A stretch of 64,000 nt of DNA, from positions 1 through 64,000 of the IMG/VR virus record IMGVR_UViG_3300047510_003392; one strand, 5' to 3'. The position numbers and the translations under genes were made by a program. The DNA is from a virus. Under the pieces are notes generated by a model. That model did no database searches. It was not told where the DNA came from and was given only the letters and a program-made list of their open reading frames with translations. This document shows positions 54,420-62,795 of this stretch, piece by piece. Position 1 is the first letter of the stretch. Each line of letters starts with the position of its first letter.

Positions 54420-56384
54420 TCAAGGCTTTGGAGGCAGGAATGTGCCTGTACCAGCATTGACTGGATATACTCCACTCAAGTTGGCAGCAAAACTCAATGC
54501 ACTCAAATCTGTTACTCCCTTGGCATTGAATGTAAGTGCCGAGGTCTTTAGCAGATTGGACAGCGTGATACTGCCACCCGCAGTCAGGGTCAAGGGGCCG
54601 ACCACAGAGTTGGTCGCCTGTGCAGATGTATTGAAGATGTCCGCACCGCTGGTGACGCTAGTAACGCCGCCGTTCAATAGACCAATGTTAGCAGAAGCAA
54701 GTTCAACAACATTGATTGCACCGGTACCAGTAGTGATAGAGATCAAGCCAAAGTTGTTGTTTGGCTGAGTCAGTGCCACTTCAGCATTGTTGGTGTTTAC
54801 AGTAACATTACCACGAACATCAGCAGATGTAGCAGGTACTTGAGTAACTGTGGAGCCCTCAAGACCAACTGTAGATACAGTCAAGTTACCACCAACAACG
54901 GTAGTACCAAGAACTGTGCTGCGAGCCTGTGTGATATTAGCATCAGCAGTAGCAGTTAGCGTAACATTACCGAGGTTGTTTAGACCAGCAGGGTCGTTAA
55001 GAGTAACATTGCCACCAGACAGATTGCTAGTAGCAGCAGTCACACGGCTAGTAGCCAGCAACTGTACGATGTCGTTCTTGCTAGCAGCAACCAGATTGCC
55101 AGTAACAGCAACACGGTTCAAGTTCAGCGTAGCGTCTTCAAGGATAGTAGCATTACCACCAACGGTCAGACTTACAGGACCAAAACTGTGCTTGGCGCGT
55201 GTAATATTAGTGTCGCCAGTTGTAACAAAGGCTGTTGGACCGTATACGAACAGTCCTTCAGCACCATCAACGATGCTAGGAGCGGTGAATGTAGTGTTAC
55301 CTGTGCTAGCAATAGCAACCTTATTCAGCGAGACGCGGGAGTTGGCAGATACATTAGTATCACCAGTTCCGCTGCTGGCAACATCAGTAAGATTTACCAT
55401 GTTACCAGACAATGTCAGGTTACCAGAAGCAAGTGCGGTATAGTTAGTAGTAGCAGCAGTGCTGGCTACAACAATATTGTTACCAGACACAGTCACATTT
55501 GTGCTAGAAACTCTGGGTAGAGAAATGTCCTTACCAGACACAGCCAGATTAGCAACATTGAGTGTACCAGTTCCCTGCGTAACTGCACCAGCAGCAATAT
55601 TACCGGTGGCATTGATAGTGATGTTACCCGTGGATGTAATAAATCCATTCGGAGCAATCACGACGCTTCCGCCAGATGTAGACACATCAGTCTTGCCGTT
55701 GAGCACCATGGGAGCAGATGCAGACGAGCCAATCGTGGCTGTGCCACCATAGGTATTGACAACAAGGTTACCAGTTACTACAGCACCACCGATATTAGCA
55801 GCACGCGAAGCAATTGTGATGCTGTCACCAACAGACTGAATGATGGCACCATCATTTACAGTGACACCGTTAACCAGAACGCTGGTGGGTAGATTGTCTT
55901 GGCTGGGCAACTTACCATTGGTATTCCAGTATCCAAGAGATACAGTGGGATCATCCACAGTGCTAACATACAGTCCAGCAACATTGATGGTGCTGGTGCC
56001 GCCGATCAAAACGCCGCCCGGATTAAGGATAAACACTTTGCCATTGGACTCAATAGCACCGTTGATTGTAGATGCTGCTCCGCCAGTAACAATGTTTAGA
56101 ACAGATGAACCGGCAGACGGCAGTGTATATTCGATGCGTTCACCCGTATTGAATGTGCTTGTACCGCTACCAAATGCCTGCCAAGACAACACGGCCTTGT
56201 TTGGTGCAGAAACATTCAGCGTGGTCGCTGTTCCTGTTACATTTACACCCGTTGTGGTTTGTAGATTGCTGACATCAATGCTAGGAATAGCAAAGACATA
56301 ACCAGCGAATACAAACGCCATGAACAAAGAAAAAGTCTTTGTCCAAAACGAGTTATTTCGTGTATTAGTATTATTGTATTTCAT
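54420..56384 (-). CDS. Filamentous-haemagglutinin (TPS-domain) exoprotein (654 aa)
   Basis: Signal/N-terminal region (FWTKTFSLFMAFVFAGYVFA), then the TPS/hemagglutinin domain: TSTFNTGERIEYTLPSAGSS, INGAIESNGKVFILNPGGVL, IGGTSTINVAGLYVST, followed by a long beta-helix of Val/Thr/Asn repeats (NITVSGNNIV, GNLTLSGNMVNL). This is the secreted half of two-partner secretion or a cell-surface adhesin; no transporter (TpsB) is in the window, so the host would supply one. Unusual for a phage; possibly taken from a Verrucomicrobiota host. Confidence 0.72.
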   Translation of the reverse strand: MKYNNTNTRNNSFWTKTFSLFMAFVFAGYVFAIPSIDVSNLQTTTGVNVTGTATTLNVSAPNKAVLSWQAFGSGTSTFNTGERIEYTLPSAGSSVLNIVTGGAASTINGAIESNGKVFILNPGGVLIGGTSTINVAGLYVSTVDDPTVSLGYWNTNGKLPSQDNLPTSVLVNGVTVNDGAIIQSVGDSITIASRAANIGGAVVTGNLVVNTYGGTATIGSSASAPMVLNGKTDVSTSGGSVVIAPNGFITSTGNITINATGNIAAGAVTQGTGTLNVANLAVSGKDISLPRVSSTNVTVSGNNIVVASTAATTNYTALASGNLTLSGNMVNLTDVASSGTGDTNVSANSRVSLNKVAIASTGNTTFTAPSIVDGAEGLFVYGPTAFVTTGDTNITRAKHSFGPVSLTVGGNATILEDATLNLNRVAVTGNLVAASKNDIVQLLATSRVTAATSNLSGGNVTLNDPAGLNNLGNVTLTATADANITQARSTVLGTTVVGGNLTVSTVGLEGSTVTQVPATSADVRGNVTVNTNNAEVALTQPNNNFGLISITTGTGAINVVELASANIGLLNGGVTSVTSGADIFNTSAQATNSVVGPLTLTAGGSITLSNLLKTSALTFNAKGVTDLSALSFAANLSGVYPVNAGTGTFLPPKP

Positions 56385-56474
56385 ATTTATTTTTATGTAT
56401 TTGTCTTTTACGACTTTGAACCGATAAATATGCAGATTTATACGACTAAATCAAGCAAAAACTTCTTATATATA

Positions 56475-56488
56475 TTTTTATATATACG
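56475..56488 (+). promoter_or_regulatory. TTTTTATATATACG element
   Basis: Exact 14-mer on the plus strand, 21 nt before the ATG of the SNase gene. Confidence 0.4.
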
Positions 56489-56509
56489 ATTTGATATATA
56501 TTATCACTT

Positions 56510-56935
56510 ATGTACACATATAAATGCCGCATCAACAAAGTTTTAGACGGTGACACCGTTGAAATAGATTTGGACTTGGGTTTCAATACGACTCTTGCTA
56601 ACCAAAAAGTAAGATTGCTTGGTATAGACGCACCAGAGTCTCGTACAACAAATAAAGAAGAAAAAGTGCGTGGTAATATTTCTAAAAAGAAACTACAAGA
56701 AAAACTACCTATAGGCTGTTCTGTAAAGATTATTACTCACAAAAACGACAACAACGACGACAAGTTTGGTCGCATACTTGGCGAGTTTATTCTTGATGAT
56801 GGCACCAATCTAAACAAATGGATGATAGAGAATAACTATGCTGTTCCTTATCTTGGTGAAAATAAGGAACTGGTGCAAGAAGCACATCAAATCAATAAGA
56901 AGAAACTTATTGAGCGTGGCGAGTTGACTGCTTAA
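56510..56935 (+). CDS. Thermonuclease-family (SNase) nuclease
   Basis: A 141-aa protein with the staphylococcal nuclease fold: NKVLDGDTVEIDLDLGFNTT (catalytic DGDT, about residues 10-13), VRLLGIDAPESRT (RLxGIDAPE), KIITHKNDNNDDKFGRILGE (DKFGR Arg), and NLNKWMIENNYAVPYLGENK. Cleaves DNA or RNA with calcium. No signal peptide, so intracellular. Lone plus-strand gene, convergent with the beta-helix gene. Confidence 0.88.
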   Translation: MYTYKCRINKVLDGDTVEIDLDLGFNTTLANQKVRLLGIDAPESRTTNKEEKVRGNISKKKLQEKLPIGCSVKIITHKNDNNDDKFGRILGEFILDDGTNLNKWMIENNYAVPYLGENKELVQEAHQINKKKLIERGELTA

Positions 56936-57612
56936 CTATCCAACTCTCTTGGGTCGATTATATTCCAGCCATCTGGCTTGCGGGTGTCACCGAACTTACG
57001 ATTATACATCCAATATAGTTTGGTGATTATTTCTGGCCATACAAACACTTTTGCGTTTGTGCCAATCAACTTGAGTGTGCTCTTATCAAAATATCTTCCG
57101 CGAATAATGATTGGACCGCCATCTTTGTTTTTACAGTTGATAAAAGTAAATCTGCGTGTCTTTGGACGATCTTGCTGGTCATAGATGCTATAATCACCAA
57201 GTAGTATGTCGTTGAATACACAACTGCTAAAAGTAACATCGTGTACGCCGCCCTTTATACCAATATCACATACTTCATTTAATGCATATGGCGATTTGAT
57301 TGTTTGACGCACACCATCATTTACAAATGTGCAATCTGTAAAAGCAACATTAGCTCCACGAACCATATCAAATGCTCGTGCGGTTCCATTTTTGAATATA
57401 CAGTTCTTATATTCAAGACCAAACGTTAGTGATGCTTTACCGCCCCACCTAGTGTCTTGACCGTCTATAGTGCAGTTGTTTACAGCACTATCATCATTTT
57501 GACTAAAGCAGAAAACAGATAATCCGTCGGTTCTGTTGTCTGGTGTATCTGGATTAAACGTGTTTGATTTATCAAACGTTTGATTTTCTATTACGATATT
57601 TGTTGTAGCCAT
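56932..57612 (-). CDS. Right-handed beta-helix protein, tail-spike-like (226 aa)
   Basis: Repeats of the form NCTID, NCIFKNG, DCTFVNDG, SCVFNDILL mark successive rungs of a pectate-lyase-type helix, starting MATTNIVIENQTFDKSNTFN. Short, with no signal peptide, so likely a virion or glycan-cleaving module. A TATATTTAT-type element is upstream. May contact or trim surface polysaccharide. Confidence 0.6.
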   Translation of the reverse strand: MATTNIVIENQTFDKSNTFNPDTPDNRTDGLSVFCFSQNDDSAVNNCTIDGQDTRWGGKASLTFGLEYKNCIFKNGTARAFDMVRGANVAFTDCTFVNDGVRQTIKSPYALNEVCDIGIKGGVHDVTFSSCVFNDILLGDYSIYDQQDRPKTRRFTFINCKNKDGGPIIIRGRYFDKSTLKLIGTNAKVFVWPEIITKLYWMYNRKFGDTRKPDGWNIIDPRELDS

Positions 57613-57653
57613 AATGGCTATAAATATCGTTTTTGAGGAAAAATTTACACGGC

Positions 57654-57902
57654 TTAGTTTGTAGGTGCGCTACTTGGTGTTACTTCGGGCGTAGCCATCG
57701 GAAATTCGACATTATTTTCAAGTTTCTTGCTTGATGCAAAATAACTAGCAACTTCTGTCATAGTCAATCCAGTAGACTCCAACAATGGATGTAAATAGTC
57801 TACTCTATTTTGACGAGTGTTTTTGTGACCGCCCAATTTATCCAAAAGATGTGCCATGTTCCAAGAAGAGCTGGCCATAGCGATGAGTTCTTGCGAGTTC
57901 AT
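57654..57902 (-). CDS. Small helical protein, paralogue of 58766-59029 (82 aa)
   Basis: MNSQELIAMASSSWNMAHLL then DKLGGHKNTRQNRVDYLHPL LESTGLTMTEVASYFASSKK and a TPEVTPSSAPTN tail. The order EL...L, KxTR, YLxxLL, LTxTEV, S-K-K and Pro/Thr tail is shared with the 87-aa gene at 58.8 kb. LTMTEVASYF fits a helix-turn-helix. TATATTTATA lies 11 nt upstream. Confidence 0.5.
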   Translation of the reverse strand: MNSQELIAMASSSWNMAHLLDKLGGHKNTRQNRVDYLHPLLESTGLTMTEVASYFASSKKLENNVEFPMATPEVTPSSAPTN

Positions 57903-57913
57903 ATTTTATTTAA

Positions 57914-57923
57914 TATAAATATA
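57914..57923 (-). promoter_or_regulatory. TATATTTATA element
   Basis: Exact TATATTTATA on the minus strand, 11 nt before the ATG at 57902. Confidence 0.45.
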
Positions 57924-57977
57924 AGCCAGTTAACATAAAATATAATCATAGATTATAAATTATTTTTATGATAAAAA

Positions 57978-58676
57978 CTAAGGTTTAGTCACAGAATACA
58001 GAAATTTGTTTTTAAACCCAAAAAATTTAAATTCAGATTCTTGTACAAGATCTCTAGTGTGTATTATTTTTACATCAAACCCAGCAGAAACGAGTTTGTT
58101 AAAAAAATCTTGTTTTCCATACAACCTTACTCTGTTTACTTGTCCGTATAATTCTTTTCTTTGTTCCGGAGTATTTGCGCTTTCATGATATATGGTAGTA
58201 TCTCCTTTAGTTGGTATTACAAATATTCCGTTTCCTCCAACTTTCAGCGTTCTGAACATTTCGGAAATTGCGGCAGTATCGTTTTGTATATGTTCTAGTA
58301 CATGACTGCAATATATAAAATCAAAATAGTTATCTTCTATATCCAAACTTGTTAACGCCGAATGATCACAACCAAATTTAAGTTTTAAATCAATCGCGTG
58401 ATAGTTTCTCATTCCAATTTTTTTCAACAAAGGTTCGATGGAATCTTCAGGGCATATATGTAATATTTTTGCTCGCGGAAATAGCCATTTTTCTTGAGAT
58501 GTTATATATTTCCAAGAAAATCTGTGGCGTTCGAGTGAACCACATTTTGGACATTTAGCTTTTGGTCTGGGAGGATTTCCGTGAGGTATAAACTGTTTTA
58601 TTTTGCAATTGCAAATTGTGCAAAATCCTTTTGCGGTAGAGTCGTTTATAGCGTTTTTAATAAAAATTGGAGACAT
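57978..58676 (-). CDS. Zinc-ribbon class I SAM methyltransferase (232 aa)
   Basis: N-terminal zinc ribbon (CTICNCKIKQF, CPKCGSLERHR) then a Rossmann methyltransferase: ILHICPEDSIEPLLKKIG, HAIDLKLKF, FDFIYCSHVLEHIQNDTAAI (VLEH) and LKVGGNGIFVIP. Members with this ribbon often act on sugars or lipopolysaccharide. Probably a glycan or lipid methylase. Confidence 0.75.
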   Translation of the reverse strand: MSPIFIKNAINDSTAKGFCTICNCKIKQFIPHGNPPRPKAKCPKCGSLERHRFSWKYITSQEKWLFPRAKILHICPEDSIEPLLKKIGMRNYHAIDLKLKFGCDHSALTSLDIEDNYFDFIYCSHVLEHIQNDTAAISEMFRTLKVGGNGIFVIPTKGDTTIYHESANTPEQRKELYGQVNRVRLYGKQDFFNKLVSAGFDVKIIHTRDLVQESEFKFFGFKNKFLYSVTKP

Positions 58677-58714
58677 ATATATACATATATACGAATTATA
58701 AAACTAATCAAGAA

Positions 58715-58748
58715 AAAAAAAGAGCAACCCGTCAGGTTGCTCTTTTTT
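58715..58748 (-). terminator. Strong intrinsic terminator
   Basis: AAAAAGAGCAACC and GGTTGCTCTTTTT; minus strand continues TTTTCTTGAT. Confidence 0.8.
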
Positions 58749-58765
58749 GATAAATGGCTAAACTA

Positions 58766-59029
58766 TCAAGCCGCAGGAGTTGTTGCTGGGGTATTAGCTG
58801 CCTTGGCTGCCAAAATTTCTGCTTTCTTTTGAAGCTGGGCTGCTCTCTTTTGTGGATTGAATGCCGCCAACAATTGCGTCTTTGTTATGCTGTGCTGCGT
58901 CAGTAATGTTTTCAAATACGCGGCAGCTTCTTCCAAAGTTGCTTTATTGGCTTGTCGCTTTAGTTTTTTTGTTAGCGCAAGTCTTCCGCCACAAGTACCA
59001 GCGAGTAATAGTAGTTCTTCTTTAGTCAT
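58766..59029 (-). CDS. Small helical protein, paralogue of 57654-57902 (87 aa)
   Basis: From ATG 59029: MTKEELLLLAGTCGGRLALT, KKLKRQANKATLEEAAAYLK TLLTQHSITKTQLLAAFNPQ, KRAAQLQKKAEILAA and a TPATTPAA tail. An upstream TTG at 59053 has TATATTTATA one nt before it and is an alternative start. Helical, basic, with ITKTQLLAAF as a possible HTH. Its relative lies 1 kb left. Confidence 0.5.
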   Translation of the reverse strand: MTKEELLLLAGTCGGRLALTKKLKRQANKATLEEAAAYLKTLLTQHSITKTQLLAAFNPQKRAAQLQKKAEILAAKAANTPATTPAA

Positions 59030-59054
59030 AGGTTCTAAAATTTGATTGTTCAAC

Positions 59055-59064
59055 TATAAATATA
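59055..59064 (-). promoter_or_regulatory. TATATTTATA element
   Basis: Exact TATATTTATA on the minus strand, ending 1 nt before an in-frame TTG (59053) and 25 nt before ATG 59029. Confidence 0.4.
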
Positions 59065-59143
59065 ATTAAGAAGTACAAAATAGCCAAAAATTAAAGTATT
59101 TTATTTTTAATAGTCTAATAAACTATCGCACCATTGCTCTTGG

Positions 59144-59833
59144 TTATACGATACCCTGCGAGTGGTTTGTAAAAAATAATTCAACGCAATTTCTTATTTT
59201 TCTCGGCACATCAACCGCATAAATTTTTCCCATCTTATTATGGTCGTGTATCACCCATCTAACTAGACCATATTCGTTTATAATAACAACTCTGGGTATG
59301 AGTTTGAACATTTCTTGATGTGCTGCTTGATGTATCCAAAACTGTGGAGTTTTTTGACACACCGATATAAATCCCATTCCTGCACATCGCGTGGTGTTCA
59401 CCGCTTCCACCGGGTTCTCCGCGTCGGGAATATAATATTCCTTTTTGGATTTAAGATCATACTTGGTTCCTACAGCATATACAATAAACGACTCGTATTT
59501 ATCTTTGTTTTCTGAATACGTATTTTGTATTTTCTCTATGTATGTTGGACCCATATAATCGTCACAGTCTTGCCTTGTTTGAACATCAAATTTTATTGCA
59601 TTAGATTTTAATTCTCCCATTCTAGAAAATAATGAATAATTTTTTATTCCGTACTTCTCCAGTTCGGTTTTAATGAAAAATCTATGCATGTCTCGCACAC
59701 AAATAAGAAGATGAAAATTTTTATTTGTCTGCTGGTGCAAACTTGGAAAATATACACTCTTCATCAATTCAAAATAATTATTGAAGGCGATGTCGTCTTC
59801 TAAATTTATTCTCGTTATAATTGCGTGATTCAT
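59144..59833 (-). CDS. Putative rhamnosyltransferase-like GT-A protein
   Basis: A 229-aa protein. AIITRINLEDDIAFNNYFEL, PSLHQQTNKNFHLLICV and TRQDCDDYMGPTYIEKI (RxDCDD, about residues 85-90) match the group annotated as putative rhamnosyl transferase. YSLFSRMGELKS and WIHQAAHQEMFKLIP follow. GT-A fold, cytoplasmic. Next to a tRNA-Ser gene. Confidence 0.65.
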   Translation of the reverse strand: MNHAIITRINLEDDIAFNNYFELMKSVYFPSLHQQTNKNFHLLICVRDMHRFFIKTELEKYGIKNYSLFSRMGELKSNAIKFDVQTRQDCDDYMGPTYIEKIQNTYSENKDKYESFIVYAVGTKYDLKSKKEYYIPDAENPVEAVNTTRCAGMGFISVCQKTPQFWIHQAAHQEMFKLIPRVVIINEYGLVRWVIHDHNKMGKIYAVDVPRKIRNCVELFFTNHSQGIV

Positions 59834-59856
59834 CGTAAAATATAATTATCCGATAT

Positions 59857-59946
59857 TGGCGGAAGAGGTGAGATTCGAACTCACGGTGACATTACTGCCA
59901 CGACGGTTTTCAAGACCGTTGCCTTAAACCACTCAGCCACTCTTCC
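59857..59946 (-). tRNA. trnS(UGA): tRNA-Ser (UGA)
   Basis: 90 nt, GGAAGAG/CTCTTCC acceptor, anticodon loop CTTGAAA (TGA), variable arm CGTGGCAGTAATGTCACC, discriminator G with encoded CCA. Reads TCA. Confidence 0.92.
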
Positions 59947-59956
59947 ATACAAATAA

Positions 59957-60706
59957 TTATATAACAATTGAAGTTTGCATATGTGCTTGAATATATATTT
60001 CTTCCGTCCATTCGTCAATGAAAATTTTATTATGAAGACCCATACCTTGCCGTATGTTGTTTTCGCACATTCTAGAATACGCTATTTTAGCTTTATCGAT
60101 ATGGTATGAATACGATAATCTCCTATAGTGAAGAAGTTTTAACACGTCCTCGCCATATTTTGATGGAATAACTTCTCCGACGGGGCTGGCATCATGACTG
60201 CCCGCAGACCATCGCATATCGGTTATTTTTTGTGGATTAAAAATTACATTTTTTGTATATGCAATAGACCGTTTTCCTCTTTTAACTTGGCGTGTAATAG
60301 GAAATTTTGGGTCCGGAAAATCGAGGGAAGCCATATCATATCCAACTACATTCGGATATGTTACCCGTTGGGCTTTAAATTGTAAAAGAATATCATATAT
60401 TTTTGGATGATACAACAACTCATCATTATCACACACAATCATCCAATCAAAATTTTCCGCACCATCTTTCCATGCGCTGTTTCTTATTTCTCCCAAAAGA
60501 ACGTCGTCTACGTATTGCCCGGTATCTTTTGACCACGTTTGTATTTTTGTTTTACCTTTTCCTAAATCTAAGGCAATTTCAACACTTCTATCCGAACTGT
60601 GGCCATCTATTATAAGAATTTCATCGACCCAAGGTTCGTAATGGTTGATGAAGAACGGCATAATCCGTTCTTCATCTTTGCATACTGTTACTACTTTTAT
60701 TTTCAT
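59957..60706 (-). CDS. GT family 2 glycosyltransferase, tandem paralogue A
   Basis: A 249-aa enzyme: MKIKVVTVCKDEERIMPFFI, EILIIDGHSSDRSVEIALDL (D-x-SSD), WMIVCDNDELLYHP (DND metal site at 93-95). The C-terminal half (SHDASPVGEVIPSKYGEDVL, LLHYRRLSYSY) binds the acceptor. It is a close copy of the next gene, ending in TSIVI. Between two tRNA-Ser genes. Confidence 0.82.
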   Translation of the reverse strand: MKIKVVTVCKDEERIMPFFINHYEPWVDEILIIDGHSSDRSVEIALDLGKGKTKIQTWSKDTGQYVDDVLLGEIRNSAWKDGAENFDWMIVCDNDELLYHPKIYDILLQFKAQRVTYPNVVGYDMASLDFPDPKFPITRQVKRGKRSIAYTKNVIFNPQKITDMRWSAGSHDASPVGEVIPSKYGEDVLKLLHYRRLSYSYHIDKAKIAYSRMCENNIRQGMGLHNKIFIDEWTEEIYIQAHMQTSIVI

Positions 60707-60735
60707 GCAATTTAGTCGCGACTCAATAAAAATAA

Positions 60736-61482
60736 TTATATAACAATTGAAGTTTTCGAATATTCTTGGACATATGTTTCTTCAGACCACTCAATAATTT
60801 CTTTGTAATGATGCCCCATATTATATCGTATGTTATTTTCGGACAGCTTAGAGTGCCTTATTTTAGCTTTATTAATATAATATGAATAAGACAATCTGCT
60901 ATAATGAAGAAGTTTTAACACATCGTCTCCATATTTTGGATAAATAATCTCCCCCACCGGTGCGCTGTTATGACTGCCCTCGCTCCACCCCATGCTTGAT
61001 ATTTTTTTTGGGTTGAATATTATATTTTTTGTATAATTGCGAGACCTTATTCCGGTTTTGATTTGGTCCACAATCGGTAAATTGCAATCTGGAAAATCCA
61101 GCGAAGCCATATCATATCCTACTACATTTGGTATCGTTATACCTCGTTTATTAAAATCTAGGAGCGTATCATATATTTTTGGATGATACAACAACTCATC
61201 GTTGTCGCAGACAACCATCCAATCAAAATTTTCTGCGCCATCTTTCCACGCAGTGTTTCGTATTTCTTGTAGAACAATATCATCTAAGTAATGTCCAGTA
61301 TCTTTTGACCACGTTTGTATTTTTGTTTTACCTTTTCCTAAATCTAAGGCAATTTCAACACTCTTATCTGTACTATACCGGTCGATTACAAGTATTTCGT
61401 CTACCCATGGTTCGTAATTTTTAATAAAAAACGGCATAATCCGTTCTTCATTTTTACACACCGTTACTACTTTGATTTTCAT
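60736..61482 (-). CDS. GT family 2 glycosyltransferase, tandem paralogue B
   Basis: A 248-aa enzyme: MKIKVVTVCKNEERIMPFFI, EILVIDRYSTDKSVEIALDL, WMVVCDNDELLYHPKIYDTL, LLHYSRLSYSY, ending TSIVI. The GHSSDR to RYSTDK change and a freely varied acceptor half suggest divergence after duplication. Same strand, 30 nt apart. Confidence 0.82.
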   Translation of the reverse strand: MKIKVVTVCKNEERIMPFFIKNYEPWVDEILVIDRYSTDKSVEIALDLGKGKTKIQTWSKDTGHYLDDIVLQEIRNTAWKDGAENFDWMVVCDNDELLYHPKIYDTLLDFNKRGITIPNVVGYDMASLDFPDCNLPIVDQIKTGIRSRNYTKNIIFNPKKISSMGWSEGSHNSAPVGEIIYPKYGDDVLKLLHYSRLSYSYYINKAKIRHSKLSENNIRYNMGHHYKEIIEWSEETYVQEYSKTSIVI

Positions 61483-61496
61483 ATAATTTATAAACT

Positions 61497-61588
61497 TGGC
61501 GGTGAGTATAGGATTTGAACCTATGGTAGGATTTTACTCCTACAACGCTTTAGCAAAGCGCCGCTATAGACCACTCAGCCAACTCACC
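61497..61588 (-). tRNA. trnS(GCU): tRNA-Ser (GCU)
   Basis: 92 nt, GGTGAGT/ACTCACC acceptor, anticodon loop TTGCTAA (GCT), variable arm TGTAGGAGTAAAATCCTACC, discriminator G with encoded CCA. Reads AGC and AGT. Confidence 0.9.
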
Positions 61589-61598
61589 ATATAACAAA

Positions 61599-61625
61599 AG
61601 AACCCTACGATATAAGTAGGGTTCT
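61599..61625 (-). terminator. Terminator before tRNA-Ser (GCU)
   Basis: AGAACCCTAC and GTAGGGTTCT; minus strand continues TTTGTTAT. Ends the 127-aa gene. Confidence 0.7.
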
Positions 61626-61650
61626 GTCAAGATTATAAATTTATTATATC

Positions 61651-62034
61651 TTATTTAGAAGTACTTACTTCTATAGCATCTAATGGCGTAGGTGCTGTTG
61701 TATAACCCGGCTTTTTTGTTTCTCTTGCTCTACAACAATCATCGCATTTGCAGGTAGTTGAACTGCCGCCGCCAACAAAAAATCCATATTCATGTTTTTC
61801 TGTGTTGGCAAAGATGCCAACTTCTTTTCTGCCACCAAGCAACAACAATCCGCATAGCAGAATAACAAGCAGTAGTATTACAACAGGAGTAATCTTTGTT
61901 TTACATCTGCCATCGCAATCTGGTTCAGACACAAACAATGATACAATAAATGCCCATATTGCCAAAATGACATTACGAACTGCACGAACAACACTGCCAA
62001 TTAATCCTAATATATAGTTTATTATAGTTTTCAT
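61651..62034 (-). CDS. Membrane protein with Cys-rich tail (127 aa)
   Basis: N-terminal hydrophobic segment (YILGLIGSVVRAVRNVILAI), a DCDGRCK loop, then a second segment (VVILLLVILLCGLLLL) and a C-terminal Cys cluster CKCDDCCRARE. Two membrane passes place the Cys cluster on one side, where it could bind a metal. No family recognised. Likely host-envelope associated. Confidence 0.6.
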   Translation of the reverse strand: MKTIINYILGLIGSVVRAVRNVILAIWAFIVSLFVSEPDCDGRCKTKITPVVILLLVILLCGLLLLGGRKEVGIFANTEKHEYGFFVGGGSSTTCKCDDCCRARETKKPGYTTAPTPLDAIEVSTSK

Positions 62035-62046
62035 ATGTGTAAAAAG

Positions 62047-62757
62047 TTATATTCTACCACCTTGACTCATAATCCAGTTTTGTGCAACTCTATTTCGTGG
62101 TAGTATTTTTGCCCACGAGTTTATCTTTCCATACAACCCACTCGCAATAGTACCGGCATTAGCTGCTCTACTTTCGCTATTATCAATGATAATCATATTC
62201 TGCCCACCAAATAATCCTTGAAAATGACCTATATTACTTTGAACTTCTTGCCACATTTTTTCTACTTGTGTGGGAGGCAATGTACGAACTCGGTTTGCAT
62301 TTCTTTCTTGAGCAGTTTCCAAGTCTGTATTCACCATCACCATCATTGTATCATAACCAAACTGTTTTAGCCACGCATTTGTTTTTGATATTTTGTTATA
62401 ATCTTTACCCGTTCCATCTATTACAATACCAAGTCTTCCATCTACCCAATCTTCTTCTCTTTGGTATGTTAGTTCTTTTGCTCTGCCTCTAATTTGCTGC
62501 CCCTTTGGGGAATATATAGAATCTGGCGTCAGTGGCATTCCAGCTTTTTTCATCAATGTTTCATATACAATATCAGAATTCAATATTTTGAATCCCATAC
62601 CTTCAAATCCAATCTGTCTTACAATATAACTTTTACCAGAACCTGGTCCGCCTGCCATAAATACTGCCTTGAATATAATAGGATCATCTACACCTTCATT
62701 GATACCAAGGCTTTCGAGCATCAACTTTTTATGCTTTTCAAATGTGTTTATATCCAT
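62047..62757 (-). CDS. Zeta-toxin-like P-loop kinase
   Basis: A 236-aa protein. FKAVFMAGGPGSGKSYIVRQ (P-loop near 35-45), ILNSDIVYETLMKKAG, REEDWVDGRLGIVIDGTGKD, and NTDLETAQERNANRVRTLPP are the motifs of phage zeta-type kinases. Some of these phosphorylate nucleotide sugars, others RNA or DNA ends; this lacks the antitoxin partner. A frequent phage gene of unclear substrate. Confidence 0.7.
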   Translation of the reverse strand: MDINTFEKHKKLMLESLGINEGVDDPIIFKAVFMAGGPGSGKSYIVRQIGFEGMGFKILNSDIVYETLMKKAGMPLTPDSIYSPKGQQIRGRAKELTYQREEDWVDGRLGIVIDGTGKDYNKISKTNAWLKQFGYDTMMVMVNTDLETAQERNANRVRTLPPTQVEKMWQEVQSNIGHFQGLFGGQNMIIIDNSESRAANAGTIASGLYGKINSWAKILPRNRVAQNWIMSQGGRI

Positions 62758-62795
62758 ATCTTATTATAAGTATAAGGATATATACGAAGTAAACA

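Noticed and set aside
54341-54475. Start at 54475 for the MKKSELKALI protein
   Set aside because: The extra 45 codons cross the FHA terminator and promoter-like DNA; the MKKSEL start is the conserved one.
54850-55443. 197-aa open frame on the plus strand inside the FHA-like gene
   Set aside because: It is the reverse-strand shadow of a Val/Thr-rich repeat region. The minus-strand frame has a signal peptide and a TPS domain.
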